Shown: positions 1 through 10,591 of the stretch, piece by piece | Position numbering within the stretch: the first letter of the stretch is position 1 | Layout of the letters: each line of letters starts with the position of its first letter | Source: SAR86 cluster bacterium AG-422-E19 | GTDB lineage: Bacteria; Pseudomonadota; Gammaproteobacteria; Magnimaribacterales; AG-339-G14 | NCBI GenBank assembly: GCA_003213595.1 | Contig: QCMR01000001.1 | Span: forward strand, 62,001-126,000 | Length of the DNA: 64,000 nt | Reading direction: 5' to 3' | The notes under the pieces: generated by a model | The model's database searches: none | What the model was told of the DNA's origin: nothing | What the model saw: the letters and a program-made list of their open reading frames with translations, nothing else | Made by a program: the position numbers and the translations under genes

Positions 1-21
1 TCGCCTGACTGAATCAAAGCT

Positions 22-882
22 TCAGGAGTCTATCGCTGCCTGAGGGGGAGGAATGTCATCTGGCACAAAAAAATCTGGCGCTAACTGAGCAAAAGGTACT
101 TCCGCATATTTTGAAAAGTCTTTCACTCCATTATCGGCTAACAAATTATCATCTATACAAAAGTTACCCGTGAACTCTTTAGAGTCTTTTGTGAGGATTA
201 CATAGGCAGCATCTGCCATAATTTCTGGAGTTCGAGAGACTTTAACAGTTTCGTCTCCGCCAAGTATGTTTTTTACTGCTGCGGTTGCAATAGCGGTTCT
301 GGGCCACAAAGCATTTACTGCAACACCTTGTTCTTTAAATTCTTCTGCCATTCCCAATACACAAAGACTCATCCCAAATTTAGCAATCGAGTAAGCCACA
401 CTATTTGCAAACCACTTGGGATTCATATCCAAAGGTGGAGATAAATTTAAAATATGTGGATTTTCAGCTTTTAGCAAAAAAGGTAGACACTTCTTTGAAG
501 TTAAAAAAGTTCCCCTTGTATTTATTTGGTTCATTAAATCATATCTTTTCATGTCGGTTTGGAGGGTATTAGTCAATTGAATAGCACTAGCATTATTCAC
601 ACATATATCAATCCCTCCAAAATGATCAGCTCCCTTGTTCACAGCTTCCTCCAATTGATCTTCAAACCTGACATCACATAGAACAGGAAAAGCCTTTCCT
701 CCAGCTTCTTCAATTTCTTCAGCGGCTGTATAAATTGTTCCTGGAAGTTTTGGGTGCGGTTCAGCTGTTTTAGCAGCTAAAATCACGTTTGCTCCATCTT
801 CAGCAGCTTTTTTAGCAATTGCTAGTCCAATTCCTCTAGAGGCTCCTGAAACGAATAAAGTTTTGTTTGTTAATTTGCTCAT
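22..882 (-). CDS. Short-chain dehydrogenase/reductase (HSDL2-like SDR)
   Basis: ORF with TGxxxGxG-like SGASRGIG and YxxxK (YSIAK) motifs. Confidence 0.88.
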   Translation of the reverse strand: MSKLTNKTLFVSGASRGIGLAIAKKAAEDGANVILAAKTAEPHPKLPGTIYTAAEEIEEAGGKAFPVLCDVRFEDQLEEAVNKGADHFGGIDICVNNASAIQLTNTLQTDMKRYDLMNQINTRGTFLTSKKCLPFLLKAENPHILNLSPPLDMNPKWFANSVAYSIAKFGMSLCVLGMAEEFKEQGVAVNALWPRTAIATAAVKNILGGDETVKVSRTPEIMADAAYVILTKDSKEFTGNFCIDDNLLADNGVKDFSKYAEVPFAQLAPDFFVPDDIPPPQAAIDS

Positions 883-972
883 AAAAGTTCCTTTTTAAAA
901 GAATTATTTTAAACAGAATTAAAATTCTGTATATCTCTAATATTAAATACTTTTAAAGGTAAAATAGCATTC

Positions 973-3021
973 TTGAATAAGATATTTAATTTTCTTTTTT
1001 TCACTGCTTTTTATTTTGGAAGCATATTTGCTTCTAATATTGAATTTGAGGCTGACAAGACTTCTTTTAACACTGAAAATGAACTTCTGTTACTTGAAGG
1101 TAATGTATCTCTAAAAATAGAAAATCTTTTATTTAAAGCCGATCAAGTAAGTTTAGATAATAAAAATAAAGTATTTTCCAGCGAAAAAATTAGTTTTTCT
1201 TCCTTAGATGACTTTCTTTATGGACAAACTAATTTTGTAAGCATTTCTGAAAATGAAACAATAATGAGGGATGTTGAATTTTCAACCTGTCCTTGTGAAG
1301 ATAAAATTTGGTGGGTTGAATCCGAAGAATTGAAATTCCTAAACAGTATCAATACCCTTGCAGCAAAAAAAAGTAAGCTCAAAGTGCAAGGTAGGACTCT
1401 AGCGTATTTGAATAATGCAAATTTTCCTATAAGCGCAAAAAGAAAAAGTGGCATTCTTCTTCCAGAAATCTCCATAAATGAAAGATCGGGTCTTGATGTA
1501 AAAATTCCGGTTTATCTCAACCTTAAAGAAAATCTTGACCTTACTGTTGAGCCGAGATTGATGACTCAAAGAGGATATGGATTAACAAACCAACTTAGAT
1601 ACTTAGGTCAAGGCTATGAGGGATATTTCAATTCTTCTTTTTTAAAAGATGATGAATCTTCATTCAACATTCTTGAAAGAGATGATTTTAGGTGGTCGTA
1701 TAACTTTTTTCATGAGCAAAAATTTAAAGACTCTATATTTTTAAATTTTGATATTTCTTCTTCAGGAGATCCGTTTTATCTATCAGACTTGGGAAGTTTT
1801 CTCAGCGGCTTATCGAGAACTTACATATTACCTCAAAAAATTGATTTAAATTTTTTTAGTAAGAATTTGAAAATAAAAACGGATTTCAACTCTTTCAAAC
1901 TAACTAATCCACTTGCAAAAAACCAATTTCAAAGACTTCCTGGGTTAGAGCTGAATTATTTTTTAAATAGAGACAAATTAAATTTCAACCTCAATATGGA
2001 TTTTGCTTTTTTCAGCAAAGGCGGTGCCTTTAGAAACGCTGATAAACAAAGCCTTATGAAAATCAACTTAAAACCTGAGATTTCACATGCTTTTACCAAA
2101 AATAATTATTTCTTGAGAACTTCTCTTGCTTTTAATTATTCTTTCAAAGATTACGACAACCAAAATTTTAGTGAATTTCTTCCTATTTTATATTTGGATC
2201 AATCTCTGAAGTTTTTTAAAAAAAATAAAACTTCTAAAGTTTATATTGAACCTTTTTTGAATTTAGCAGTATCCGATCAAAAAAAAATTATCAACGAAGT
2301 AAAGGTTGACTCTGGTTTGAAGCTATCTTCTATAAATGAAGGTCAAACATTTGGGGATGTATTCATGAGCTACCAAAAAGATATAAATGTTGGATCTAGA
2401 TTTTCAGTTTTTGATACTAGTAAAAGTAAATTAAACATAAAGCTTGAAAAGCTCTACACAATAGGTACAAAAAATTTATTTTATAAGAATTTAAAGATAG
2501 ATTTTCCGGACCCATTTTCTTTGGAAATAGATTATAGAAAGAATGGAAAAATAAATTATATTTCAAGAATATCTGTTGATAGTGAAAATAACTTTAGCTC
2601 CTATAAAAATACTCTAAATTTTAATTCTGATGATTACAGACTTTCTTTGAAGCATAGTCTCATAAAAAATATTCAAATTTTTGATTTTGATCAAAATGCA
2701 CTCAGTAAGAAAGAAATTAACTCTTTAGAATTCGTTGCTTCATTAAATTTTTCAAAAAATTGGAGTGGTGGATTTAAATTCATCAACGATATTGAAACGA
2801 AAAAAAATATCACTAATGTATTTTCTATTGATTATGAAAATGATGGGTTTATTGTTGGCATTGCCTACATGAAATCTTTGGAGCTAGATTGGATAAGTAT
2901 TTTGGAAAAAGATATATTTAAAGATTATCATAAGGACCGTTTGAGAATTTATTTTGAACTCAAGGGGCTAGGATCTCTTGGAAGGCCAAAAGAGAGTTAT
3001 TTGAAAAGAAGAACACTATGA
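973..3021 (+). CDS. lptD: LPS-assembly protein LptD (OstA), TTG start
   Basis: N-terminal OstA-like domain (EGNVSLKIENLLFKADQVSLD), beta-barrel C-terminus, directly upstream of surA-pdxA-rsmA. Confidence 0.9.
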   Translation: MNKIFNFLFFTAFYFGSIFASNIEFEADKTSFNTENELLLLEGNVSLKIENLLFKADQVSLDNKNKVFSSEKISFSSLDDFLYGQTNFVSISENETIMRDVEFSTCPCEDKIWWVESEELKFLNSINTLAAKKSKLKVQGRTLAYLNNANFPISAKRKSGILLPEISINERSGLDVKIPVYLNLKENLDLTVEPRLMTQRGYGLTNQLRYLGQGYEGYFNSSFLKDDESSFNILERDDFRWSYNFFHEQKFKDSIFLNFDISSSGDPFYLSDLGSFLSGLSRTYILPQKIDLNFFSKNLKIKTDFNSFKLTNPLAKNQFQRLPGLELNYFLNRDKLNFNLNMDFAFFSKGGAFRNADKQSLMKINLKPEISHAFTKNNYFLRTSLAFNYSFKDYDNQNFSEFLPILYLDQSLKFFKKNKTSKVYIEPFLNLAVSDQKKIINEVKVDSGLKLSSINEGQTFGDVFMSYQKDINVGSRFSVFDTSKSKLNIKLEKLYTIGTKNLFYKNLKIDFPDPFSLEIDYRKNGKINYISRISVDSENNFSSYKNTLNFNSDDYRLSLKHSLIKNIQIFDFDQNALSKKEINSLEFVASLNFSKNWSGGFKFINDIETKKNITNVFSIDYENDGFIVGIAYMKSLELDWISILEKDIFKDYHKDRLRIYFELKGLGSLGRPKESYLKRRTL

Positions 3022-4274
3022 TTTTAAGAACGTTAATATTCCTCATTTTCGCAAACACATTAATTTCAGAAATAAGCTTTATAGATCAAATTGCGATTAT
3101 TGTCGATGAAGGAATAATTATGGAATCTGAATTGAATGAAGCTTTAGAAAATACAGTAAAGAATTTTGAAGAAAGTGGTGAAAGGCTTCCTCCTAAGGAA
3201 ATTCTTTTTTCGAGAGTTACCGAAAGATTGATTATGGATGAAATACTTTTACAAAAAGGTGAGAAATTTGGAATCAGAATAAGTGATCAAGAACTTAATG
3301 AGTCCCTAGTAAGATATGCTGAAAAGGACGGTCTTAGTCTGCAGGAATTGAAAAAGAAAATTGAAGGTGAAAATAACTCATTCAAAGACTTTAGAGAGTC
3401 GTTGAAGAAAGAAATGATTATCAGGAGAGTTCAGTCAGGTTTAGTAAGGCCAAAAATTATTGTTTCAGATCAGGAATTGATAAATTACATTGACTCTGCT
3501 GAAGGTCAAAACTTAATATCCATTGAATATAAGATTAATCAAATTTTATTAAAAAATGATAATGATGAAGAGAATCAAAGCAAAGCTTTGGAAGTCATTA
3601 AAGAGATAAATAACGGACTATCGTTTTCTGAAGCGACAAAAAAATATTCAAGTTTGTTCAACAATGGGGATAATGGGAATTTAAACTGGAGAACAAAGTC
3701 AAACATTCCTACTTTATTTGTAGATCATTTAAACAAAATGAAAAAAATGGAAGTTTACGGGCCAATAAAAAGTGGAGCCGGACTTCACCTTCTTCAATTA
3801 GAAGATATAAGGGGCGAAACCATTCAGATTGAATCTCAAACACTTGTTCAACATATTCTGATAGAAGAATCTGAAATTAGAAGTGAAAAACAATCAAAAG
3901 ATCTAATAATTGAATTGCATGAAAGACAAAGCAAAGGGGAAGAAATGAGCATCTTGGCGAGAGTATATTCTGACGATCCTGGCTCAAAGCTAGATGGTGG
4001 AAAACTCGATTGGGCTCCTGAGGGGATTTATGATAAGACTTTTGAAAAGGTAATGATGGAGACAAAAATTGGTGAGGTAAGTAAGCCATTTAAGAGTGCT
4101 TTCGGTTGGCATTTTTTGAAAGTCTTGGATAGAAGAGAAAAAAATATTTCAGATGAACGTTTGAAAGATAAGGCTTTTGGCATTCTTTTTCAAAGAAAAT
4201 ATAGAGAACAACTGCAAAATACCCTTGAAGAAATAAGATCTGAAGCTTTTGTAGACATAAAAATTTCTTCATGA
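3018..4274 (+). CDS. surA: Periplasmic peptidyl-prolyl isomerase/chaperone SurA
   Basis: SurA N-domain plus two parvulin-like segments; lptD-surA-pdxA order; overlaps lptD stop. Confidence 0.92.
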   Translation: MILRTLIFLIFANTLISEISFIDQIAIIVDEGIIMESELNEALENTVKNFEESGERLPPKEILFSRVTERLIMDEILLQKGEKFGIRISDQELNESLVRYAEKDGLSLQELKKKIEGENNSFKDFRESLKKEMIIRRVQSGLVRPKIIVSDQELINYIDSAEGQNLISIEYKINQILLKNDNDEENQSKALEVIKEINNGLSFSEATKKYSSLFNNGDNGNLNWRTKSNIPTLFVDHLNKMKKMEVYGPIKSGAGLHLLQLEDIRGETIQIESQTLVQHILIEESEIRSEKQSKDLIIELHERQSKGEEMSILARVYSDDPGSKLDGGKLDWAPEGIYDKTFEKVMMETKIGEVSKPFKSAFGWHFLKVLDRREKNISDERLKDKAFGILFQRKYREQLQNTLEEIRSEAFVDIKISS

Positions 4275-5215
4275 CCAAATTTTTTATTTCGCCGGGTGAT
4301 CCTGCTGGCATTGGCCCCGAAGTAACTCTTAAAGCCTTATCAAAAAATAAAAAGATACAGAACAACTTTATCCTGGCTGGAGATAAAAATTTATATCAAA
4401 ACCTCATTAGCCAAAACAATCTTGATCTTAATTTGATCGAAGAGGATTCTGATGAAGAAGGCGTTATTTTCAAACACTTTCCTCTAAAGAATAATGTTTC
4501 GATAGGCAATCCAGATGTAGGCAATACAAACTATATTATTGATATTCTTTCTCACGGTGCTCTAGGTTGTCTCAAAAATAAGTTCAAAGGTCTTATTACT
4601 GGGCCAATAAATAAAGAATTGATTAATCAATCTGGATTTGAATTCTCGGGTCATACAGAGTTTCTAGCAGATATTGCTAATGTTAAAAAAGTAGTAATGC
4701 TTTTAATGAACAAAAAATTAAAGATTGCTCTTCTTACTACCCACATTCCTCTCTCTGAAGTACCATCCAAAATTTCAAAAAAAAATCTAGAAAATACCAT
4801 TTCCATTATTTCTGATGAGTTTGAAAATACTTGGAAAATTAAAAATCCGTCTATCTGTCTTTTGGGACTTAATCCACATGCCGGCGAAGGAGGTTATATT
4901 GGTCATGAGGAAGAGGAAATATTGAAACCTTTCGTGAATTCCTCCCCTAAAAATGTTTTTGGCCCAATATCTGCAGATACGGCATTTATTGAAGAAAATA
5001 TGAATAAGTACGATGTTTTTCTTGCCATGTATCATGATCAGGGATTACCCGTAATTAAATCAATGGGTTTTGGCAATACGCTAAATGTAACTATGGGATT
5101 ACCTTTTATAAGAATTTCGGTAGATCATGGAACAGCTTATGAAATAGCAGGAAAAAATAAAGCTGATTTTTCTAGCATGGACGAAGCTTTAAAGACATCT
5201 TTTTCTCTGCTTTAA
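4271..5215 (+). CDS. pdxA: 4-hydroxythreonine-4-phosphate dehydrogenase
   Basis: GDPAGIGPE, FSGHTEFLA, MYHDQGLPVIK motifs. Confidence 0.95.
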   Translation: MTKFFISPGDPAGIGPEVTLKALSKNKKIQNNFILAGDKNLYQNLISQNNLDLNLIEEDSDEEGVIFKHFPLKNNVSIGNPDVGNTNYIIDILSHGALGCLKNKFKGLITGPINKELINQSGFEFSGHTEFLADIANVKKVVMLLMNKKLKIALLTTHIPLSEVPSKISKKNLENTISIISDEFENTWKIKNPSICLLGLNPHAGEGGYIGHEEEEILKPFVNSSPKNVFGPISADTAFIEENMNKYDVFLAMYHDQGLPVIKSMGFGNTLNVTMGLPFIRISVDHGTAYEIAGKNKADFSSMDEALKTSFSLL

Positions 5216-5216
5216 A

Positions 5217-5987
5217 ATGCAAGCAAAAAAGAGATTTGGGCAAAACTTTTTAACAGACAAAAAACTATTAGAAGATTTAGTAAATCTTATCAATGTTGCT
5301 TCTAACGATAGAGTTTTAGAAATTGGTCCGGGAAAGGGAGACTTAACAAAAATCCTCGTAAATATTTGTGACTCCTATTTTGGAATAGAATTAGATAAGG
5401 ATTTATTAATCTTTTTGAAAAAGAAGTTTCCGAAAAATATAAATGCTTTTATTGGCGGAGATATCTTGAAACTAAACCCCTCAGACATTTATGCCTCAAA
5501 AGAGTTTCGAGTTATTGGAAATATTCCCTACAACATATCAAGTCCAATCTTAGATTGGTGCGAAAAGCATTATGAAAAAATACTCGACATGCATTTCATG
5601 CTTCAAAAAGAGTTTGCATTAAGATGTGCTGGAAACGAAAAGACTTCATCCTATGGGAGGTTAAGTGTCATTTGCAATTATTTATATGAGGTCACAATTT
5701 TAAAAGAAGTTTCAAAGGAATTTTTTAATCCTGAACCCAAAGTAGATAGCTTGTTTGTAAAATTTTACCCAAAGAAAAAAAAAGTGAATCTAAAAGAGTT
5801 GCATAATTTAAAGAAAGTTACGCGGGCTTTGTTTAATAAAAAGAGAAAAAAAATTTCCAATTCTCTTGAAGATATCCTTCATAAAGAAAGTATCAAGAAA
5901 TTAAATCTGAATTTAAATCTTCGTCCAGATGAACTATCTTTAAATGAGTTTCTTCAAATATCTGCATTGGTGAAGGATGATGGCTAA
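5217..5987 (+). CDS. rsmA: 16S rRNA (A1518/A1519-N6) dimethyltransferase RsmA/KsgA
   Basis: KKRFGQNFL, VLEIGPGKGDLT, GNIPYNISSP motifs. Confidence 0.96.
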   Translation: MQAKKRFGQNFLTDKKLLEDLVNLINVASNDRVLEIGPGKGDLTKILVNICDSYFGIELDKDLLIFLKKKFPKNINAFIGGDILKLNPSDIYASKEFRVIGNIPYNISSPILDWCEKHYEKILDMHFMLQKEFALRCAGNEKTSSYGRLSVICNYLYEVTILKEVSKEFFNPEPKVDSLFVKFYPKKKKVNLKELHNLKKVTRALFNKKRKKISNSLEDILHKESIKKLNLNLNLRPDELSLNEFLQISALVKDDG

Positions 5988-6798
5988 TTACGCAGTTGGA
6001 GATATTCAAGGTTGTTTTGAAGAGTTCAAAGAAGGTTTAGAGCTAATAAAATTTAAAAGTTCAAAAGATTTTTTGTGGATTACAGGTGATCTAATCAATA
6101 GGGGTCCAGACTCTTTTAAAGTTTTAGAATATGTCTTCAAAATTAAAGATTCAGTTCACATAGTCTTAGGTAATCATGACTTACATTATCTAAATTGTTT
6201 CTTTAACAATAGAAGTCTTAGTGATGAAGATACTTTTCAATCTCAAATGTTCCATAAAAAAAGTTCAAAAATGGCTAAATTTCTCTTGCAACAGCCTTTT
6301 GTATTCTCAAAAAAAATTTTAACTAAAAGAAAACCTATTCAAGTTGCCATGGTTCACGCAGGAATTCCAAGAAATATGTCGCTTAAAAAGGCTGAAACTT
6401 TTTCTAAACTTTGCGAGTTAAAATTAATAAATGATCCAAAAAAAAATTTAAAAAAAATTTTTGAAGATAAAAAAAATTTCCATTCAGTTGACTCTTTTAG
6501 TGGTTTAGTAAATTTTTTTACGAGAGTTAGAGTTGTAAATAAAAATGGATTTCCTAATTTCTCATTCAAAGGCAGAAAAAAAAACATTCCTTCTAATTTA
6601 GTCGCATGGTTTAAAAAAGAAAATAAAATAATGAATGATGTTGATCTTTTGGTCTTTGGCCATTGGGCAGCTCTTCAGGGCAAGACAGATATATCTAATA
6701 TCATAGCCTTAGATACTGGATGTTGTTGGGGAAAAGAATTAACATTTTTAAGATTGGAAGATCAAAAAAAATTTGTAATTAAAAGTAAACAAAAATGA
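5977..6798 (+). CDS. apaH: Bis(5'-nucleosyl)-tetraphosphatase (symmetrical)
   Basis: GDIQGCFEE, GDLINRGPDS, LGNHDLHYL metallophosphatase motifs. Confidence 0.95.
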   Translation: MMANYAVGDIQGCFEEFKEGLELIKFKSSKDFLWITGDLINRGPDSFKVLEYVFKIKDSVHIVLGNHDLHYLNCFFNNRSLSDEDTFQSQMFHKKSSKMAKFLLQQPFVFSKKILTKRKPIQVAMVHAGIPRNMSLKKAETFSKLCELKLINDPKKNLKKIFEDKKNFHSVDSFSGLVNFFTRVRVVNKNGFPNFSFKGRKKNIPSNLVAWFKKENKIMNDVDLLVFGHWAALQGKTDISNIIALDTGCCWGKELTFLRLEDQKKFVIKSKQK

Positions 6799-7874
6799 GA
6801 GTTTTCTTAGTCGGTGGAGCAATAAGAGATGAGTTATTGGGAATTCCTTTCAATGAAAAGGACTGGGTTGTTGTAAATTCATCTCATAGGGAAATGTTAA
6901 AACAAGGCTTTAAACAGGTCGGAAAAAACTTTCCGGTTTATTTGCATCCCGAAACAAAAGAAGAATATGCTTTAGCTAGAAAAGAAACAAAAATCGGAAT
7001 GGGTCATAAAAATTTTTCATTTAATACAAAATCTAACGTTTCACTCAATGAAGATTTAAAAAGAAGAGACATTACTATAAATGCTATTGCTAAGGATGAG
7101 TCTGGAAAATTATATGACCCTTTTGGAGGAATTAAAGACCTTAAAGACAGAAGGATTAGAATAGTTTCCAAAGCTTTTTCCGAAGATCCCTTGAGGCTTT
7201 TTAGAGTTGCAAGATTTAAATCAAAACTAGCTGATTTTAATTTCTCAATTTCCAGAGATTCTTTAAAGGTTTTAAAAAAAATGTCTTTAAACAATGAGAT
7301 AAATTTTCTTTCTGGAGAAAGAATTTGGGATGAAACGCAAAAGGCTCTTAGTTATAAAAATTCTAGTAAATATTTTGCAACTCTAAAAAAAGTTGGAGCT
7401 CTCAAATACTTTGATGGAATTGAAAAGGCCTACTCTAAAAATCTTAAGTTTCTTAAAAAAATGGATAATGAAACAAATATGATTATTGAAAAATGGGCAA
7501 TAATTAATCTAAATTCAAATCACGCTGAAATTCTTGAAAGAAAGATTAGGGTTCCAAATAAAATTACAAATTTTAGAAAAACACTTAATGAACTATTTCA
7601 AATTATTAAAAAGAAAAATATTAATGAAAAAAAACTTTTAACCAGCCTTAACAAAATGAATTTTTTTAGGAATGAATCATATTTAATAGATTCATTAGAC
7701 TTACTTCAAAAGTTAAAAATAATTTCTTCAAAAAAAAATAAAAATTGGAAATCTTTCTTGAAAGAACTAAAAAAAGTTAAAGTAAAAACATCCGGTCTTA
7801 GAGCAGAAGAAATTAAAGAAAAAATATTTAATGAAAGATTAAAAGCAATTCAGAATAAAAAAAATGATTTATAA
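6795..7874 (+). CDS. cca: tRNA nucleotidyltransferase (CCA-adding enzyme)
   Basis: VGGAIRDELLG; RRDITINAIA; EDPLRLFRVARF motifs. Confidence 0.94.
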   Translation: MRVFLVGGAIRDELLGIPFNEKDWVVVNSSHREMLKQGFKQVGKNFPVYLHPETKEEYALARKETKIGMGHKNFSFNTKSNVSLNEDLKRRDITINAIAKDESGKLYDPFGGIKDLKDRRIRIVSKAFSEDPLRLFRVARFKSKLADFNFSISRDSLKVLKKMSLNNEINFLSGERIWDETQKALSYKNSSKYFATLKKVGALKYFDGIEKAYSKNLKFLKKMDNETNMIIEKWAIINLNSNHAEILERKIRVPNKITNFRKTLNELFQIIKKKNINEKKLLTSLNKMNFFRNESYLIDSLDLLQKLKIISSKKNKNWKSFLKELKKVKVKTSGLRAEEIKEKIFNERLKAIQNKKNDL

Positions 7875-8586
7875 AACTGCCTTAATTACTGGAGGAGCAA
7901 TAAGAATTGGTAAAGATATATGTAAAAAACTGCATGAAAACGGTTACAACATCATTTGCCATTACAACAAATCAGAAAATGAAGCAAAAGACCTTAAATC
8001 CGAATTAAACAAATTAAGAAAAGATAGTTGTGAGATTTTTAGCTTAGATCTTAATGATTTTGAACAAGTGAAAGAGCTGACAAGTAAGATAAATAATAAT
8101 TCTAATTCTCTGGATCTTTTGGTAAATAATGCCTCATCTTTTTTTAAAACAGATGTGGAAAATCATAATGACTCAGACTGGGATGATCTTATTAACTCTA
8201 ATTTACGAGGGCCGTTCTTGTTATCAAGGCACTGTAAAAAAATGCTTTCAGAATCTAAAGGATTGATAATTAATATATCTGATGCAATGGTTAATAGAGG
8301 AATGAAAAACTACGTTATTTACTCTATGGCAAAAGCAGGGCTTGAAAATTTAACCAAAACTCTTGCGCGTGAGTTTGCTCCCGAAGTAAGAGTAAATGCC
8401 GTTGCCCCCGGCGCAATATTGTTACCTTCAGATGGCTCATCTGAAGAACAAGATCTGCTAAATGAAATTCCTTTAAATAGAATTGGAACAGAGAAAGATA
8501 TTTCTGAGGCAGTGCTTGGATTGACTAAATTTTCCTACGTGACCGGTCAGATTTTAAAAATTGATGGTGGCAGATCTTTAAATTGA
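7864..8586 (+). CDS. SDR family oxidoreductase, pteridine reductase/FolM-like
   Basis: TGGAIRIGK, YSMAKAGLENLTK, C-terminal TGQILKIDGGRSL; next to cca and near folK/folB. Confidence 0.8.
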   Translation: MIYKTALITGGAIRIGKDICKKLHENGYNIICHYNKSENEAKDLKSELNKLRKDSCEIFSLDLNDFEQVKELTSKINNNSNSLDLLVNNASSFFKTDVENHNDSDWDDLINSNLRGPFLLSRHCKKMLSESKGLIINISDAMVNRGMKNYVIYSMAKAGLENLTKTLAREFAPEVRVNAVAPGAILLPSDGSSEEQDLLNEIPLNRIGTEKDISEAVLGLTKFSYVTGQILKIDGGRSLN

Positions 8587-8613
8587 TGTATATTTACTTT
8601 TTTTAAGAAAAGC

Positions 8614-9663
8614 ATGAATAGCAAATTCAAAGGGGAATATTCAGGTACAAAAAACGTATCAGAAAGACATGAGATTCATCAAAACAAGCTTCAAGAATTT
8701 CTCAATGACAAATTAGAAAACTTTGGAGATATAAAATCAATTGAAGAATTCGTTGGAGGGCAATCCAACCCTACTTACCTTTTAAAAACTCAAAGAGAAT
8801 CTTATGTCTTAAGAAGAAAGCCTCCAGGGAAGCTTTTGAAATCCGCGCATGCAGTTGATAGAGAATACAAAGTAATTGCTGCCTTGAATAAAACAGATGT
8901 TCCGGTTCCAAAAGCCTATATACATTGCGAAGATGAATCAGTCATTGGAACAGAATTCTTCTTGATGAGTTTTGTAGATGGGGAAGTAATGTGGGAACCT
9001 CATATCCCTCAAGCATCTAATGAAGAAAGACAAAAGATCTATCATTCTATGAACGAAACGATTGCGATGTTACACAGTGTTGATCATGAAAGCATTGGGC
9101 TAGAAACTTTTGGAAAACCTGGAAATTATGTTGGTCGACAAGTTGCAAGATGGTCCAAACAATATGTTGCATCGGAAACGAGAGAAATAAAATCTATGAA
9201 CAATCTTATGGAGTGGTTGCCAAAAAACCTCCCTGCTGAAAAAGCAACAAAACTTGTTCATGGTGACTTTAGTTTAAGCAACGTCATGATTGACTTAAAA
9301 ACTTTTAAAATTTGCGCAATACTGGATTGGGAGCTTTCTACGCTAGGAGATCCTGCTGCAGATTTTAGTTATCACTGTATTCAATATAAGTTAAACCCCG
9401 TTTTATCGGATGAAAAACAATGCAAAGATTTGGGTATTCCTACTGAAATGGAATATTTAGAAATGTATGAAGAGAAAACTGGTTATCAAATCAAACCGGA
9501 GTGGAATTTGTACATGGGTTTTAATTTATTTAAGTTAGCAGCAATCAGTCAAGGAATTATGGGCAGAGTCAGAGACGGAACTGCAGCAGGTAAAAATGCT
9601 GACTCTTTTGGCGAAAATGCCGTTATGATGGCTGATGAAGCTTGGAAATTAATTAACGAGTGA
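8614..9663 (+). CDS. Phosphotransferase (APH) family protein, ACAD10/11 N-domain-like
   Basis: GGQSNPTYLL, LVHGDFSLSNVMID, AILDWELSTLGDPAAD kinase-like motifs. Confidence 0.88.
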   Translation: MNSKFKGEYSGTKNVSERHEIHQNKLQEFLNDKLENFGDIKSIEEFVGGQSNPTYLLKTQRESYVLRRKPPGKLLKSAHAVDREYKVIAALNKTDVPVPKAYIHCEDESVIGTEFFLMSFVDGEVMWEPHIPQASNEERQKIYHSMNETIAMLHSVDHESIGLETFGKPGNYVGRQVARWSKQYVASETREIKSMNNLMEWLPKNLPAEKATKLVHGDFSLSNVMIDLKTFKICAILDWELSTLGDPAADFSYHCIQYKLNPVLSDEKQCKDLGIPTEMEYLEMYEEKTGYQIKPEWNLYMGFNLFKLAAISQGIMGRVRDGTAAGKNADSFGENAVMMADEAWKLINE

Positions 9664-9670
9664 GGTAAAA

Positions 9671-10153
9671 ATGTCAAAAATAAAAATGCCAGTCGAAAAA
9701 AGTCACATCATGATGTTTGCGAGATCAATTGGAGATGCAAATCCTAAATATTATGAAGAAAAAGATGAAAACGTTATTGCACCTCCTACTTTTATTCAAT
9801 CTAGTGCGCAATTTGATCCTGATTATTTTTTAAGACCAAAAATCGGTGGTGATAATTGGTTTGGATCTGGTAAAGAAGCTACTGGAATGAAATCATCGGG
9901 TTCTGGCTCTGGGGGTGGAGGAGCAGCAATGGGCCTTCATGCTGAACAACATTATGAATACCATAAACCTTTGAAAGTGGGCGATGTTATTACTGCTGAA
10001 GTTAAACCAGGAAAATCTTGGGAAAAAGAAAGCAAAAGAGCCGGAAAATTAAAATTTAGTGAAAGTGTAACCGAATACAGAAATCAAGATGGTGAGCTCA
10101 TCATTACTGCAACTTCTGTTGGCGTGGTTACAGAAAAACCTGTAGAAAATTAG
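9671..10153 (+). CDS. MaoC-like (FAS1-like dehydratase domain) hot-dog protein
   Basis: N-terminal MaoC pattern (FARSIGDANPKYY), LHAEQHYEYHKPLKVGD. Confidence 0.82.
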   Translation: MSKIKMPVEKSHIMMFARSIGDANPKYYEEKDENVIAPPTFIQSSAQFDPDYFLRPKIGGDNWFGSGKEATGMKSSGSGSGGGGAAMGLHAEQHYEYHKPLKVGDVITAEVKPGKSWEKESKRAGKLKFSESVTEYRNQDGELIITATSVGVVTEKPVEN

Positions 10154-10162
10154 GAGAAGGAT

Positions 10163-10579
10163 ATGTTGAAGAAAAATGAAATTAAAGTTGGAGATACTTA
10201 TTCTGAAAAGCTCGTAGAAGATTTGAAGAGAACTCAAATTGTTCAATATGCTGGAGCATCTGGTGACTACAACCCTCTCCATTCCGATGATAAATTCACT
10301 AAAGAAATTGCCGGTTATCCAGGTGTCTTTGCTCATGGAATGTTGTCGATGGGAATGACGGGTAAGATGCTTACAAACTTCGTAGGTGACGGCACGCTTA
10401 AAAAATATGGCGTTCGTTTTACCAATCAAGTTTGGCCTGGAGATTCTTTAGAAAGCACTGCAACAATCATAGATATCAAAGAAGAGGATGGTGAAACCCT
10501 CGCTGAGATTGCTATTGAAACAAAGAATCAAGACGGTGCTACTGTTATCACTGGCTCTGCTACTGCAAAAGTAGGCTAA
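10163..10579 (+). CDS. MaoC family dehydratase
   Basis: YAGASGDYNPLHSDDKF hydratase 2 motif, FAHGMLSMG. Confidence 0.9.
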   Translation: MLKKNEIKVGDTYSEKLVEDLKRTQIVQYAGASGDYNPLHSDDKFTKEIAGYPGVFAHGMLSMGMTGKMLTNFVGDGTLKKYGVRFTNQVWPGDSLESTATIIDIKEEDGETLAEIAIETKNQDGATVITGSATAKVG

Positions 10580-10591
10580 TAAATAAGTTTT

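Noticed and set aside
3877-4365. Minus-strand ORFs antisense to surA/pdxA
   Set aside because: Overlap conserved coding sequence; no domains or RBS.
10049-10429. 126-aa minus-strand ORF across the two MaoC genes
   Set aside because: Spans two well-supported coding regions on the other strand; no motifs.
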